Shown: positions 50,740 through 62,669 of the stretch, piece by piece
Layout of the letters: the number at the start of each line of letters is the position of its first letter
Position numbering within the stretch: position 1 is the stretch's first letter
DNA from: Bubalus kerabau
Lineage: Eukaryota > Chordata > Mammalia > Artiodactyla > Bovidae
NCBI RefSeq assembly: GCF_029407905.1
Contig: NC_073625.1
Span: 172,194,240-172,258,239, forward strand
DNA: 64,000 bases
Direction of reading: 5' to 3'
Made by a program: the position numbers and the translations under genes
The notes under the pieces: generated by a model
Told to the model about the DNA's origin: nothing
Databases searched by the model: none
Seen by the model: the letters and a program-made list of their open reading frames with translations, nothing else

Positions 50740-51720
50740 AAGCCTCCCATCATGTGTCCATCTCCCAATCCCCTGTCCTTGTATTTCTAAACTTTGATAA
50801 GTGCATGTTGTTTTGCAACATGCTTGTTTTTCTTAACAATTTGTCTTGCAGACCTTTCCATGTCAGTAGATGTAGACACACTTCTTCCTTGTTTTGTGTA
50901 TGTAAGGGCAGGGGAGGTAGTATATTCACATAGTTAAAGCCCCAAAGGTATGTAAAAAGGTACAATGAAGTTTTCCTCCCCATTCTTGCTCCTCATCCAC
51001 ACCATTCCCATACCAGTTTCATAGGTAACCATTGTTGTTAGTTTTCTTACTATACTTAGTTTTTCCTCATGCATTTCAACCAAATATGAATATAGATTCC
51101 TATTTTCTCCCATTTTATGCACATTTATACTCTATTCTTAACCTTGAAGTGACTTTCCATATCTTGATTCCATATCAGAGTATTGAGAACATCTTCCTCC
51201 TTTTTTCAGCACCATATTTTCCATTGTATGAAGGTGAAAATGAAGTCACTCAGTCGTGTCCTACTCTGCGACCCCATGGACCTACCAGGCTCCTCCATCC
51301 ATGGGATTTTCTAGGCAAGAATACTGGAGTGGGTTGCCATTTCCTTCTCCAGGAGATCTTCCCCACCCAGGGATCGAATCCAGGTCTCCCACATTGTAGA
51401 CAGGCGCTTTACTGTCTGAGCTACCAGGAAATATATGACTGCCCCGTAATTTATTTACCCAATCGGAATGGATGTTGATGGAGTCCTGGGTTGTTTTCAG
51501 TATTCACTATTACAATGAGTGCTACAATAAAGAACTTTGTACCTATATTACTTTCTGTATGGAAGTATACTTGTAAGATGAATTCCCCAAAGGGAAACTG
51601 GACAAAGGGTTTTTGATTGCTAATTTTGATAGATATTGCCACATTGCCTTCTGCTGGTACTGTACCAATTTATACCCCCATCAGCATGTAGCTCAGTGTT
51701 TCCAACCTCTGCATAATACT
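50740..51720 (-). mobile_element. L1 3'UTR fragment, split by Bov-tA
   Basis: Antisense L1 phrases on both sides of the SINE, such as TTTTCCATTGTATGAA, then ATGAGTGCTACAATAAAGAA and TTGCCACATTGCCTTCTGC. Confidence 0.72.
51229..51431 (-). mobile_element. Bov-tA SINE nested in L1
   Basis: Reverse BovA body with a small internal deletion after CCCATGGA, and tRNA-like head ending GAGCTACCAGGAAAT. Confidence 0.9.
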
Positions 51721-52184
51721 CTGAAGACTATCACCCTTCCTCTTGGTGGGTATGGAGGACCGACTGTACTGAGGATATAGACTGCATTGGGTAGGCTCCT
51801 CCTACTGATGCAGGACGTTGGGTTGTTTCCAATTGTTGTATTACAACGATGCTGTAATAAACATGCTTGTCTGTGCTTCCTTGTACATGTATTTTTCCAG
51901 AATAATTAAAGTAAACAAAGCGCAAATGAAGCAGCTGTGCAAAAGCTCCAGGGTGGAAGAGAGCTCAGAGTGATAAGAAATGGAGAGAGAGCCAGCGTGG
52001 CGGCTGGAGCTCAGGCATGAGGCTGGAGACATGAGGGCAAATGTACACAGGGTCCACAGCTGGGCCAGAAAGCCATGGGTAAGGTTTTGGATTTTATTCT
52101 AAGATCAAGATTACCTGATTCACATTTCAAAGACCACTCTGGCTGCTGCATTGAAAAATGGTTTCAAGGGAAAGAGTGGAAGCA

Positions 52185-52383
52185 CAGGGACTTCCCCGGC
52201 AGTCCAGTAGTTAAGAATCCACCTTCCAATGCAGGGAATGGGGAGTGGTTCAATCCCTGGTGGGAAAACTAAGATCCCTGGCAGGGTAGCTACTAAGCCC
52301 TCCCACTCGAGATCCCGGTCTCCACAGCTAGAGAAGGCCAGAGCACTACAAGGAAGACCAGTGCTGCCAGAAAAAAAAAAAAA
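52185..52383 (+). mobile_element. tRNA-Glu SINE
   Basis: GGGACTTCCCCGGCAGTCC head, internally shortened body, A14 tail; AGTGGAAGCA duplications at 52175-52184 and 52384-52393. Confidence 0.88.
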
Positions 52384-52807
52384 AGTGGAAGCAGACCAGG
52401 TTAAGGATGAATGTCAGAAGGGGCACCAGAGGCCTGGCTAAAGTGAAAGACTAGGTTCCTAGCAGGTTGCCCAAATGAGAAGTCAGTGGAACAAGAAGGG
52501 CTCTGCTCCCAACAGACACCATAGAGAGCACCGAGGGACACCTGGAGCCTCAGGCTGACAGAGCCTATGCCTGCGAGGAACTTCCTCTCTAGCAAGGCAT
52601 TTGGAGGTTAAGCAAATCATTTCAAGTGTAGACAAGTCCTCACACAGTGTGATGGGGAATAGAGAAGTGGCTTTGACCTTAGAACGAAATAGGGTCATTT
52701 GTAGAAACTTGGATGGGCCTAGAGACTGTCATACAGAGTGAAATGTCAGAAAGAGAAAAACAAATATCGTGTAGTAACGCATGTATGTTAAATCTAGAAA
52801 AATGGTG

Positions 52808-52935
52808 GTGCTGCTGCTAAGTCACTCAGTCGTGTCCGACTCTGTGCGACCCCATGGACTGCAGCCCACCAGGCTCCTCCGTCCATGGGATTTTCCAGGC
52901 AAGAGTACTGGAGTGGGGTGCCATTGCCTTCTCCA
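52808..52935 (-). mobile_element. BovA SINE (single unit) in L1
   Basis: One reversed BovA unit with short GCT repeat; AGAAAAATGGTG duplications at 52796-52807 and 52936-52947. Confidence 0.92.
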
Positions 52936-53066
52936 AGAAAAATGGTGCAGATGAACCTAATTTCCAAGGCAGGAATGGAGACACAGATGTAAAGAATAAA
53001 CATGTAGACACAGAGGGGAAAGGAGAGTGGGATGCATTGGGAGATTGGCATCGACATATATACCCT

Positions 53067-53285
53067 GTGGGTGCTAAGTCAATTCGGTCGTGTCTGACTC
53101 TTTGCCACCCTATGGACTGTAGCCAACCAGACTCCTCTGTGCATGGGGTTCTCCTGGCAAGAATACTGAAGTGGGTTGCCATTCCCTCCTCTAGGGGAGC
53201 TTCCTGACCCAGGATCTAACCCATGTCTCTTATGTCTCCTGCCTTGGCAGGCGGGTTCTTTACCACTAGCAATTCCTAGGAAGCT
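53067..53285 (-). mobile_element. Bov-tA SINE in L1
   Basis: Reverse Bov-tA; CATATATACC-type duplications on each side of it. Confidence 0.88.
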
Positions 53286-53444
53286 CCATATATATACCAC
53301 CCTGTGTAAAATAGATAGTGGGAATCTGCTGCATAGCACAGGGAGCTCAGCTCTGACTCTATGGTGACCTAGAGGGGTGGGACGAGGAGTGGGGTGGGAA
53401 GGAACTTCAGGAGGGAGGGGATATATGTATACATATAGCTGATT

Positions 53445-53804
53445 AAGCCTATGGCTCAGATGGTAAAAATCTGCCTGCAACGCAGGAGATCTGGATTCCA
53501 TCCCTGGGTCGGGAAGATACCCTGGAGAAGAGAATGGTTACCCACTCCAGTATTCTTGCTTGGGAAATTCCTTAGAGAGAGGAGCCTAGTGGGTTACAGC
53601 CCATGGGTCCCAAAGAGTTGGACAGGACTAGGCAACTAACACAGAGAAGGAAATGGCAACCCACTCTAGTGTTCTTGCCTGGAGAATCCCAGGGACAGGG
53701 GAGCCTGGTCGGCTGCTGTCTATGGGGTCTCACAGAGTCAGACACGACTGAAGCGACTTAGCAGCAGCAGCAGCAGCAGGGCAACTAACACTTTCATTAA
53801 CACT
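53445..53804 (+). mobile_element. Bov-tA SINE, itself interrupted by BovA
   Basis: Forward Bov-tA (head CCTATGGCTCAGATGGTAAA). TATAGCTGATT duplications at 53434-53444 and 53805-53815 enclose this SINE plus the inner BovA. Confidence 0.88.
53643..53779 (+). mobile_element. BovA SINE nested in Bov-tA
   Basis: One BovA unit ending (CAG)n; GGCAACTAACAC duplications at 53631-53642 and 53780-53791, copied from the host SINE's 3' end. Confidence 0.93.
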
Positions 53805-53954
53805 TATAGCTGATTCACTTTGCTGTATAGCAGAAACCAATACAACATTATGTAGCGATTGTATGCTAATAATATGCTAATTATATAGTAATTTTTATTA
53901 AAAGTTTATTAGCATACAATTGTATTAGAATACAATTTTTTATTTAAAAAAAAT

Positions 53955-54085
53955 TCTACTCTCCCACTTACTGGCTGTGTTATATTCATCAAGTTTCTCT
54001 CTCTCTCATATCTGATTTCTTCATCTGCAAGAGATAGTGAGAAGTTTAAATGAGATTCTTTTTGAAAAGCACCTAACACTGGTTT
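53955..54085 (+). mobile_element. MIR SINE
   Basis: CTCCCACTTACTGGCTGTGT, TTTCTTCATCTGCAAGAGAT and AAAAGCACCTAACACTGG in MIR order. Confidence 0.75.
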
Positions 54086-55530
54086 AAAAAAAAAAAAAAA
54101 GGAGGTACTTAATAACATTTAGTAAATGTAGAGAAAAACACATTCCCTTTTCTCTGCCATCTGTCTTCTTGTGCCCCTGCTGCCTTTCCAGGCAATCATT
54201 TTGGTTCTAAATTCCTGCCACCTCCTTCAACTACAGAAAGTGGTTACCACTGAAGTCAACCCAGCTCATTAACTGTTTGCACATGGTTTGCCAGAAGCAG
54301 GGGTTGCCAAGTAAATGCAAATTAACTGTTTATACTCCTTTGGGTCTATTCTTTCCCCAAAGTTATCCTTTTAAAAAGTAAATGAATATTCTTCCTCTTT
54401 CTCCCCTTTTATTATCAGGAAATTGTAAATATCCTAGTAACAGTGGATGGAGGAATTAATTTATTTGATTAATGGATACCAAACTATTATGGTTAAGTTT
54501 ATTGTTTCAGACCACAGCTCCACTGGGACATTAATAAATGTGATTGCTTTTGCTAGAATATTTGTTAATCCTGTGGTTTAGTACACTGATAATGGAGCAT
54601 GCTCTTCCCCTGACTTTTAATGAGCGTGCTCCACTGACTAGCAGAAAAGCAAAGAAAATAATTTTATGGACGTATATACACTAAGAAGAATAAGGTAGTT
54701 TTTAAAAGTCCATATGCTCTCAAAACATGTCACAAAGGTGTTCTTATTTGTAATTTCTATTTCCTATAGGTTTTTTTCTATAGATCTTTTTAAAATTTAA
54801 ACTAGAAATCTGAGAAGTGGTGCTCTTAAATTCTAAAACAAGATGAGTTATTTCTAGCTATTGGGATTTTAGAAGACTTTCTTTGGCTTGGAGGCCTTAA
54901 TTAACATGATTTTTGCAGTTATGGGGTTTTGCCTTCTTTGTGAGTATATAACTCAAAACTGACAAAATAATATGATGGTAATAGACATTGCTTCTTGTTG
55001 ATTCAGGTCATAGCCATAGTTGAAAGTGAAATACTGTTATTTAAAAAATCATGAGAGCTTTGCACTCAAGGACAATAGATTACCAATGTGTTGATTCAAA
55101 TGTTAAGGCTCATTGTGTACCCTTTCCTACTTTCATCTGCCCTCATACAAATCTACTAAATCAATGTAGTTTTTTTTAAACCACATGAAATTAAAAGATC
55201 TTGCTTTCAGTGGACCATATATTTTCTTCCTGTCGTTACAGAGACAATCACTGTATAAATATTTATGGTGGGGATGAGGAGGGATAAAATTAAAACAGCA
55301 AAGAGAACAGGTGAGGAAGTCACCAATGGACAATAATTTCTGGAAGACAATTCAGATAAAGTGGGGCAGAGAAAGCCAAACTCCAGAATACACTGGGGAG
55401 GAGGATGCAGATCCGGTGAGAGAGAACCCTGGCAACGATGTTTAATATGGAGACCATATATTTAAATGGCCTGGCATGGTGTTAAGTGCTCAAAAAATGT
55501 CAGCCATTATGTTGTAACTCAGAACTTGCT
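54086..55530. other. Longest repeat-poor intergenic stretch
   Basis: About 1.4 kb with no gene and only a short MIR-like scrap near 55.46-55.51 kb. A candidate place for conserved non-coding sequence, but nothing in it is diagnostic. Confidence 0.5.
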
Positions 55531-55940
55531 TTTGTTACTCCAGATCAATACATAACATGTAATGTATTCTTTTGTAGACATGATAGTCCATAACATGTTC
55601 ATCCATTTCCCTATTTGAGAAAACTTCAGATTATTGTTTTTTGTTTTTAAGGGGAGGGTCTAAAAAAATTGGTGCAACAAACTCACTTATATACCTATCA
55701 TTTAATGATTTGTGCTGTCATTTCTATAGGCTAGATTTTCTATGGGCTAGGTCAAAAGATATACACAAGCTTAATTTTAACTAATTAGACAACTGATTAA
55801 ATTTTGTCACAAGTTGTAGCAGACACACTCTGGCCAGCAACACTGAGGACCACCTGTTTCTGTATCCTCCAGACAAAGCTGGATGTTGTATTATAAATCA
55901 TAAATTTACAGATTTTTGTCATTCTGTTGAATTGAAAAAA

Positions 55941-56495
55941 GACAGTTCAGTCCCTCAGTCATGTCCGACTCTTTGCGACCCCATGGACTGCAGCATGCCA
56001 GGCTTCCCTGTCCATCACCAACTCCCAGAGCTTGCTCAAACGCATGTCCATTGAGTCAGTGATGCCATCCAACCATTTCATCCTCTGTCGTCCCCTTCTC
56101 CTGCCTTCAATCTTTCCCAGAATCAGGGTCTTTTCTAATGAGTTAGTTCTTCGCATCAGGTGGCCAAAGTATTGGAGCTTCAGCTTCAGCAACAATCCTT
56201 CCAATGAATAATATTCAGGACTGACTTCCTTTAGGATGGACTGGTTTGATCTCCTTGCAGTCCAAAGGATTCTCAAGAGTCTTCTGCAACTCCACACTTC
56301 AAAAGCATCAATTCTTCAGCACTCAGCTTTCTTTATGGTTCAACTCCCACACATCCATACATGAACTGAAAAAACTACAGCTTTGACTAGACGGACCTTT
56401 GTTGGCAAAGTAATGTCTCTGCTTTTTAATATGCTTTCTAGGTTTGCCATAACTTCTCTTCCAAGGAGCAAGTGTCTTTTAATTTCATGGCTGCC
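55941..56495 (-). mobile_element. BovB 3' fragment
   Basis: Antisense BovB from its 3' end into the C-terminal coding part. Frame decayed; a 112-codon open piece (56297-55959) is part of the old ORF, not a gene. Confidence 0.9.
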
Positions 56496-56935
56496 ACTAC
56501 TATTATAATTTGTGTATCACTGGCCTAGTGTAGTTGAGCATCTTTTCAGACATTTACCAGCTATATAAAGTTCTTAATTGGTGAGTTGATAATTCATATC
56601 CTTTGCCCATTTTTTTCTTTTTTTGTTTTTTATAAGATTGTAGGAGGTTTTTGTGTTTTACAAACATTAGTCTGTCCTATATTGACTTTGATTACCATTT
56701 TTCGCTAGGCAGAAGTCCCAAATTTTTATGTTGTTGAACTCATCAGATTTTTCTTTTTGACTCTTCATTTTCTGTCTTCCTAGAGGCTGTCTCTCTCAAA
56801 CTGAGATTATACAAATATTCTCCTATATTTTCTCCTGCTATCTTTATTGTTATTTGTTTTAAACTTAGATCTTTAATTCACCTGGGATTTTTTGTTATTT
56901 ATTTATTTTAAAGAGGGAGGTTTTTTTTTTGTTTT

Positions 56936-57165
56936 TGTTTTTGCTTTTTTTTCCGGCTGTGCTAGGTCTTTGTCGCAGTACATGGACTTCTCACTGCTGT
57001 GGCTTCTCTTTTTGCAGAGCACAGCCTCTAGGCACTTGGGCCTCAGTAGTTGTGCTGTGTGGGCTTAACTGCCCTAAGACATGTAGAATCTTCCCGGACC
57101 AAGTATTGAACCTGTGTGCCTTGCATTGGCAGGTAGATTCTTAAGCACTGGACCACCAGGCAAGT
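56936..57165 (-). mobile_element. Long-bodied tRNA-Glu SINE
   Basis: Antisense: CCGGCTGTGCTAGGTCTTTG, CACTGCTGTGGCTTCTCTTT, GACCACCAGGCAAGTCC head end. Confidence 0.87.
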
Positions 57166-57403
57166 CCACGATATCTTTTTTTATTGAAGTGTTGTTAATT
57201 TACAATGTTGTGTTAGTTTCAGATACATAGCAAGTGAGTCAGTTAAACATATATATATATATATATATTTTTTTTTAGATTCTTTTCCATTATAGATTAT
57301 TATAAGATATTGAATATAGTTCTCTGTGCTATACAGTAGGTCATTGTTGTTTATTTCGTTATACAGTATTGTATATCTGTTAATCTCAATCTCCTAATTG
57401 ATC

Positions 57404-57430
57404 ACACACACACACACACACACACACACT
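57404..57430 (+). repeat. (CA)n microsatellite
   Basis: About 13 pure CA units, likely length-polymorphic. Confidence 0.9.
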
Positions 57431-57844
57431 TTCACTTTTGGTAGCCGTAAGTTTCTTTGCTATATCTGTGAGTCTGTTTTCTATTTTGCAAATAACTTCG
57501 CTTGTATCACATTTTTAGATTCCACATAACACTTGCCTTTGTCTGGCTTACTTCACTTAGTACGATAGTCTCTGGGTCCATCCATGTTGCTGCAAAGGGC
57601 ATTACTTTATTCTTTTTTATGGCTCAGCTGTATTCCATTGTATATATGTGCCACATCGTTTTTATCCATTCATCTGTTAACGGACATTTAGGTTGCTTCC
57701 ATGTCTTGGCTATTGTAAATAGTGCTGCAATGAACATTGGGGTTCGTGCATCTTTTTGAGTTAGAGTTTTTGTCTTTTCAAGACATATGGCCCCATCTGG
57801 GATTTACTTTTATATAGTGAGAAGAAATAATAGTAATGAGCAAC

Positions 57845-57985
57845 ATTAACAGGTAAAATTTACTGAACAATTTCCATATGCCAAGAGCTCTGTAAGCACT
57901 TGATTTACTTCACTGGATAAGAAAATTAAGGATTAGAGAATTTAAGGAACCAGCCAAGTTTATACAGCTGCTAAGACACAAAAAT
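57845..57985 (-). mobile_element. MIR SINE
   Basis: Antisense MIR: CCATATGCCAAGAGCTCTG, GATAAGAAAATTAAGGATTAG, ACAGCTGCTAAGAC. Confidence 0.7.
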
Positions 57986-58329
57986 GAAATTTTATTCCAA
58001 GCATTCTCACTCAGGACCTTATCCTTCCAAATATCCAGACGAAGAGTTAATTACGCTAATCGCATTTAAGAAACATCTTTCCCATTTAGCTGAAACACAC
58101 ATTTCACAGGACAAATTCTCACATATAGCCAGTCTATCTCTGGATTCTATTATAGTTGTGTCACAACTATATTGGTCCAGCTTTTATAGTACTTTTATAG
58201 TTTTATAGTACTTTTTCTCTCTGGTGAGGCGAATGCTCTCTCCCGACTCTTCTAAATGTATCCAATAAAATTTAAATATTCTTATTCCATACAAACATTT
58301 AAACCATTTGTTCAATTTCAAAGAAAATA

Positions 58330-59080
58330 TATTTTCACATTTTATTCAGATTATATTAAATTTGCCTATTAATTCCTTTGAAAATTTACATATATATTAA
58401 ATTTCTCTATCCATGAAAATGGTGTAATGCCTCATTTATTTAGGTCAATCAAGAAAATGTTAGAGTTTTTTAAAATATAATTCTTGTGGTTTTATCACTG
58501 AATCTGACTCTTTTTGTCACCATTTTGAGTGGGATTTTTTCCCCCATATCTAATAGGCAATTGCTAATATAGAAGAAACAATGATTGGGCATATTTCTGG
58601 CATTTGGCAATTGAGTTAAATAAAACATCTAATTGTTTTAATTGTTTTCTTAATGGAGTCTTGAATTTTCTAGCTATATAGTCATGCTACTGCCAAAAAT
58701 GTATCCTCTTTTCCAATATTTATACCACTTGTTGAATTTATGGAGGAGTCCCAATACATTACTTAAAATTTTCAAAAAGTGTTGAATAGTGGTAAATGTG
58801 CCTAACCCAGCTTTGGCCCTGATTTTAATGACAGTGGCTTTAATTTTTCACTTGATAATATGATGTTGCCAATTGTAATTCATAGTTTGTGGCAAGTTTA
58901 AGTAGCTTCCTTTTGTTCCTATCATATTTGGAATTTTTATTAGAAAACCTACTTTGTCCAATTTTTTCATCTGGATTGCCATCATCACATAATTTTTAAC
59001 CTTTAATGTGATAATATTCTAAATTATGTTGATATATTTCCTAACATTATAAAATGATATAATTCTGAAATAAGTACTTA
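58330..59080 (-). mobile_element. Old L1 ORF2 fragment
   Basis: AT-rich antisense text resembling decayed L1 ORF2 (TCATATTTGGAATTTTTATT, ATTTTTTCATCTGGATTGCC, ATGTGATAATATTCTAAAT). Low certainty about edges. Confidence 0.5.
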
Positions 59081-59233
59081 CGTGAATATCCCTACACTTC
59101 CCAAACCGTCCCAGATGGTGAAAACAGTTGGAAAGCACTTTACTTCATTGAATGATTTTATCATGTCCTTTAATACCAAAACTTACTACAAAATACAAAA
59201 CACAAGAATGATGGAACAATTTTACTTATGAAA

Positions 59234-59453
59234 AGAGGGATGCATGCATGCTAAATAGCTACAGTCATGTCCAGCTCTTTGGGACCTTATGGGTGTGTAG
59301 CCTACCATGCTCCTCTGTCCATGGGATTCTCCAGGCTAAAATAATAGAGTGGGTTGTCAAGCCCTCTTCCAGAGAAACTTCCTGACCCAAGGATCGAACC
59401 CAGGTCTCCTGCATTGCAGCAGATTCTTTACCACTGAGCCACCGGGGAAGCCC
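59234..59453 (-). mobile_element. Bov-tA SINE
   Basis: Reverse Bov-tA ending CACCGGGGAAGCCC; AAGAGGG on both sides as a short duplication. It abuts BovB copy 4. Confidence 0.88.
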
Positions 59454-59465
59454 TGAAGAGGGGGA

Positions 59466-60470
59466 TCAGTTCAGTTGCTCAGTCATGTCGACTCTTTGCA
59501 ACTCCATGAATCGCAGCACTCCAGGGCTCTTTGTCCATTACGAACTCCCAGAGTCCACCCAAACCCATGTCCATTGAGTCGGTGATGCCATCCAGCCATC
59601 TCATCCTCTGTTATCCCCTTCTCCTCCTGCCCCCAATCCCTCCCAGCTTTAGGGTCTTTTCCAATGACTCAACTCTTCACATGAGGTGGCCAAAGTATTG
59701 GAGTTTCAGCTTTAGCATCAGTCCTTCCAAAGAACACCCAGGACTGATCTCCTTTAGGATGGACTGGTTGGATCTCCTTGCAGTCCAAGGGACTCTCAAG
59801 AGTCTTCTCCAACACCACAGTTCAAAAGCATCAATTCTTCAGCGCTCAGCTTTCTTCACAGTCCAACTCTCACATCCATACATGACCACTGGAAAAACCA
59901 TAGCCTTGACTGGACGGACCTTTGTTGGCAAAGTAATGTCTCTGCTTTTTAATATGCTGTCTACGTTGGTCATAACTTTCCTTCCAAGGAGTAAGTGTCT
60001 TTTAATTTCATGGCTGCAATCACCATCTGCAGTGATTTTGGAGCCCAGAAAAATAAAGTCTGACACTGTTTCCACTGTTTCCCCATCTATTTCCATCTAT
60101 GATGTGATGGGACCAGATGCCATGATCTTAGTTTTCTGAATGTTGAGCTTTAAGCCAACTTTTTCACTCTCCATTTTCACTTTCATCAAGAGGATTTTTA
60201 GTTCCTCTTCACTTTCTGCCATAATGGTGGTGTCATCTGCACATCTGAGGTTATTGATATTTCTCCTGGCAATCTTGATTCCAGCTTGTGCTTCTTCCAG
60301 CCCTGCGTTTCTCATGATGTACTCTGCATAGAAGTTAAATAAGCAGGGAGACAATATACAGCCTTGACGTACTCCTTTTCCTATTTGGAACCAGTCTGTT
60401 GCTCCATGACCAGTTCTAACTGTTGCTTTCTGACCTGCATACAGGTTTCTCAAGAGACAGGTCAGATGGT
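59466..60470 (-). mobile_element. BovB LINE copy 4, 5'-truncated
   Basis: Antisense BovB from CAGTTCAGTTGCTCAG to the RT N-terminal part. The catalytic box reads CADD in place of YADD. TGA at 59841-59839 stops the ORF at the same codon as in copies 1-3; a further break near 60097 splits it. Not functional. Confidence 0.93.
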
Positions 60471-61457
60471 GAAGGGGATAAACTATTCTAAATGAAATAT
60501 CAAATTAAATCTAGCAATGTGTTAGAAGAATGATAGCAAATGATGTGAGAGTATAATTAGAAGACATAAAGAAATTCAATGACGATAAAAACATACTAAA
60601 GAATTTTGAAAAAAGTCTAGATATAAAAAATTAATAATATAAAAAATCAATAGTTGTTCTGTACATAACCACAAGCATTTGGAATTGGAAATGTAAGGAA
60701 ATCTTATTCATACCATAGTTTTTTGATTTTGATAGTTTTTTTGGGAAGAAAAATTGTTTTTTCTGTTATTTGGGGATTTGTGAAACATAATCTTGAAAAT
60801 GGAAAATAAACATGGGTGGAGCCCGGCATGTGGTCTAATGATTCATTCACGAAAGACCATTTAGAGATAGAACACTGGCTGCATGACTGACTCATCAGAT
60901 CTTCACTCCCCAACCAGAACCACTGCACCAGGTGAATTCAAAATAATTCTGCAGGTTCCCTAAAAAGCATGGATTAAATAGCACTTCACCGGAGGATTTC
61001 TGGAATGAATTTCCTTTTGTTTGGGCTGGTCTTTACATCAGGGCAGAGCTGATGTTCACTTTACATCTGCTAAGTGTTATGTTGTCACTGCTAACCATTA
61101 AAAGAAAGAAAACTCCATAGGCACCTGGAATAGAAAGCCCCCTGGAGAGAAAGGACTTTGTTGTCTCATTGATTTCCTGTTTCTGGGAATAAATTCATTC
61201 ATTCATGAATTTAACAAGTATTTCTTGCACTTCGGGTGCTGTACCAGGTCCTACAGAAAGGCAGCACAGCTGGACAGGGACCCACCCTCTGAGAACTTAC
61301 GGAGGAGTGGGCTGAGGGCAGTGCTACACGTTGGTGATGAAATTACGATGCACTGTTCATTTGCTTTTGGAGCAAACAACTGGAGAGCAACTGATGAATG
61401 AAGAACTGGTTATCTCACTCTTAAATGGACAAATAGGGTCTTTTATCACTAAAAGAC
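60471..61457. other. Intergenic stretch, little assignable
   Basis: About 60.50-60.70 kb resembles old L1 in AT-rich text; 61.19-61.29 kb (AAATTCATTCATTCATGAAT, then CGGGTGCTGTACCAGG) resembles an antisense L2 3' end. No gene. Confidence 0.45.
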
Positions 61458-61470
61458 CTGATAACAGTAT

Positions 61471-61694
61471 GTTGTTATTTGTTGTTTAGTCACTAAGTCG
61501 CGTTCGACTTTTTGCAAACCCATGGACTGTAGCCCACCAGGCTCCTCTGTCCATGGGATTCTCCAGGCAAGAATATTGGAGTGGGCTGCCATGTCTTCCT
61601 CCAGGGCACCTTCCTGACCCAGGGATTGAACCTGCATCTCTTGCATTTCCTGCCCTGGCAGAGGTGTTCTTTACCACTAGCACCACCTGGGAAA
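61471..61694 (-). mobile_element. Bov-tA SINE
   Basis: Reverse Bov-tA; perfect 13-bp CTGATAACAGTAT duplications at 61458-61470 and 61695-61707. Confidence 0.94.
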
Positions 61695-61717
61695 CTGATA
61701 ACAGTATAGTCCTGTAA

Positions 61718-61896
61718 ATTCTGCACCCCATGGACTGTAGCCCATCAGGTTCCTCTGTCCATGGAAATCTCCAGGCAAGAATACTGGAGTGGATTGCTGT
61801 GCCCTTCTTCAGGAGATCTTCCCAATCCAGGGATCGAACCTGGGTTTCCTGCGTTACAGACAGATTCTTTACCATCTGAGCCACCAGGGAAGCCCA
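61718..61896 (-). mobile_element. Bov-tA SINE, 3'-shortened
   Basis: Second reverse Bov-tA directly beside the first; begins at CACCCCATGGACTGTAGCCC and ends CACCAGGGAAGCCC. Confidence 0.9.
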
Positions 61897-62259
61897 TTAC
61901 TGCACATAAGAAAGTCCTTTTCCAGTTCATTTTGTTTCCTTCTCCCCTCTACCACATGTTTTCTAAGCAGAAAGAGAAGCAGTATTTCTTCTCTGCCTTC
62001 TGTCTCCTAGGCTGAGGTCAGCCTCAGGACAAGGTCAATGTTAGTCAGCTTGCCCAGTACTGACTCTCACCTCTGCCTCGAGGCCAGTCTTGCTAAAATC
62101 TTGATGAACAAATGAAGAGTGTCTATCCAGGGTCCTGGCCAAAGGTAGGGACATGTCCCTGTGGAAAATAGGATCTGAGACATATGTGGGCTCTGGGTTG
62201 ACATGGTAGACAGAGAGAGAGAGAGATCTCAGGGTTTTTTTGCAAAAGAAATGTATTAG

Positions 62260-62660
62260 TCACATCAGAAGCCACTAAAGTGTTCATATATTTGATCTCA
62301 TAATTCTATTTTGGGGAATTTATGGCGAGGAAACAACATAAAAGAAAAAAAGTGTTCAAAGATATTCTCTTAACAGTGCAATTGGTATTATGATAAATTC
62401 TTAGCATCCCAAATACTTCCAATGGAGAATTTTGATATAATCTGGATGAAGGATTACAGAGGTATCAAAAATGGAAAGGATGTGTATTATGTTAATTCAT
62501 GGAAATATCTACATTTAGAACAGAAGACAGAATTCACACATGGATTATAATTATGTGAAACATCTGTATGAATATTGAGAAAGATTAGAAGAGCATTTAG
62601 ACTATTGTTTTTTCCCCAGAATTCTCTATTTTTGAAAAATTATTCTTATGAAAATGAAAA
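62260..62660 (+). mobile_element. L1 3'UTR fragment
   Basis: ATCTCATAATTCTATTTTGG, AATTTATGGCGAGGAAACAA, GTGAAACATCTGTATGAATA and TTTCCCCAGAATTCTCTATT follow L1 3'UTR order. Confidence 0.6.
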
Positions 62661-62669
62661 TAAATGGCA

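Larger units (their letters stand above)
52690..53860 (+). mobile_element. Ruminant L1 3' end carrying four nested SINEs
   Basis: L1 text survives between the SINEs: AAACTTGGATGGGCCTAGAG, GAATGGAGACACAGATGTAA, TGCATAGCACAGGGAGCTCA, and past the last one CACTTTGCTGTATAGCAGAA. Order and orientation fit one L1. Confidence 0.8.
55530..57800 (-). mobile_element. Antisense L1 material, interrupted by BovB and a SINE
   Basis: L1 3'UTR phrases in antisense at 55.53-55.94, 56.50-56.92 (TTGAGCATCTTTTCAGACAT, CCTTTGCCCATTTTTTTC) and 57.17-57.80 kb (GTATTCCATTGTATATATGT, GTGCTGCAATGAACATTGGG). At least two L1 copies are involved. Includes a (CA)n run at 57404-57430. Confidence 0.75.
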
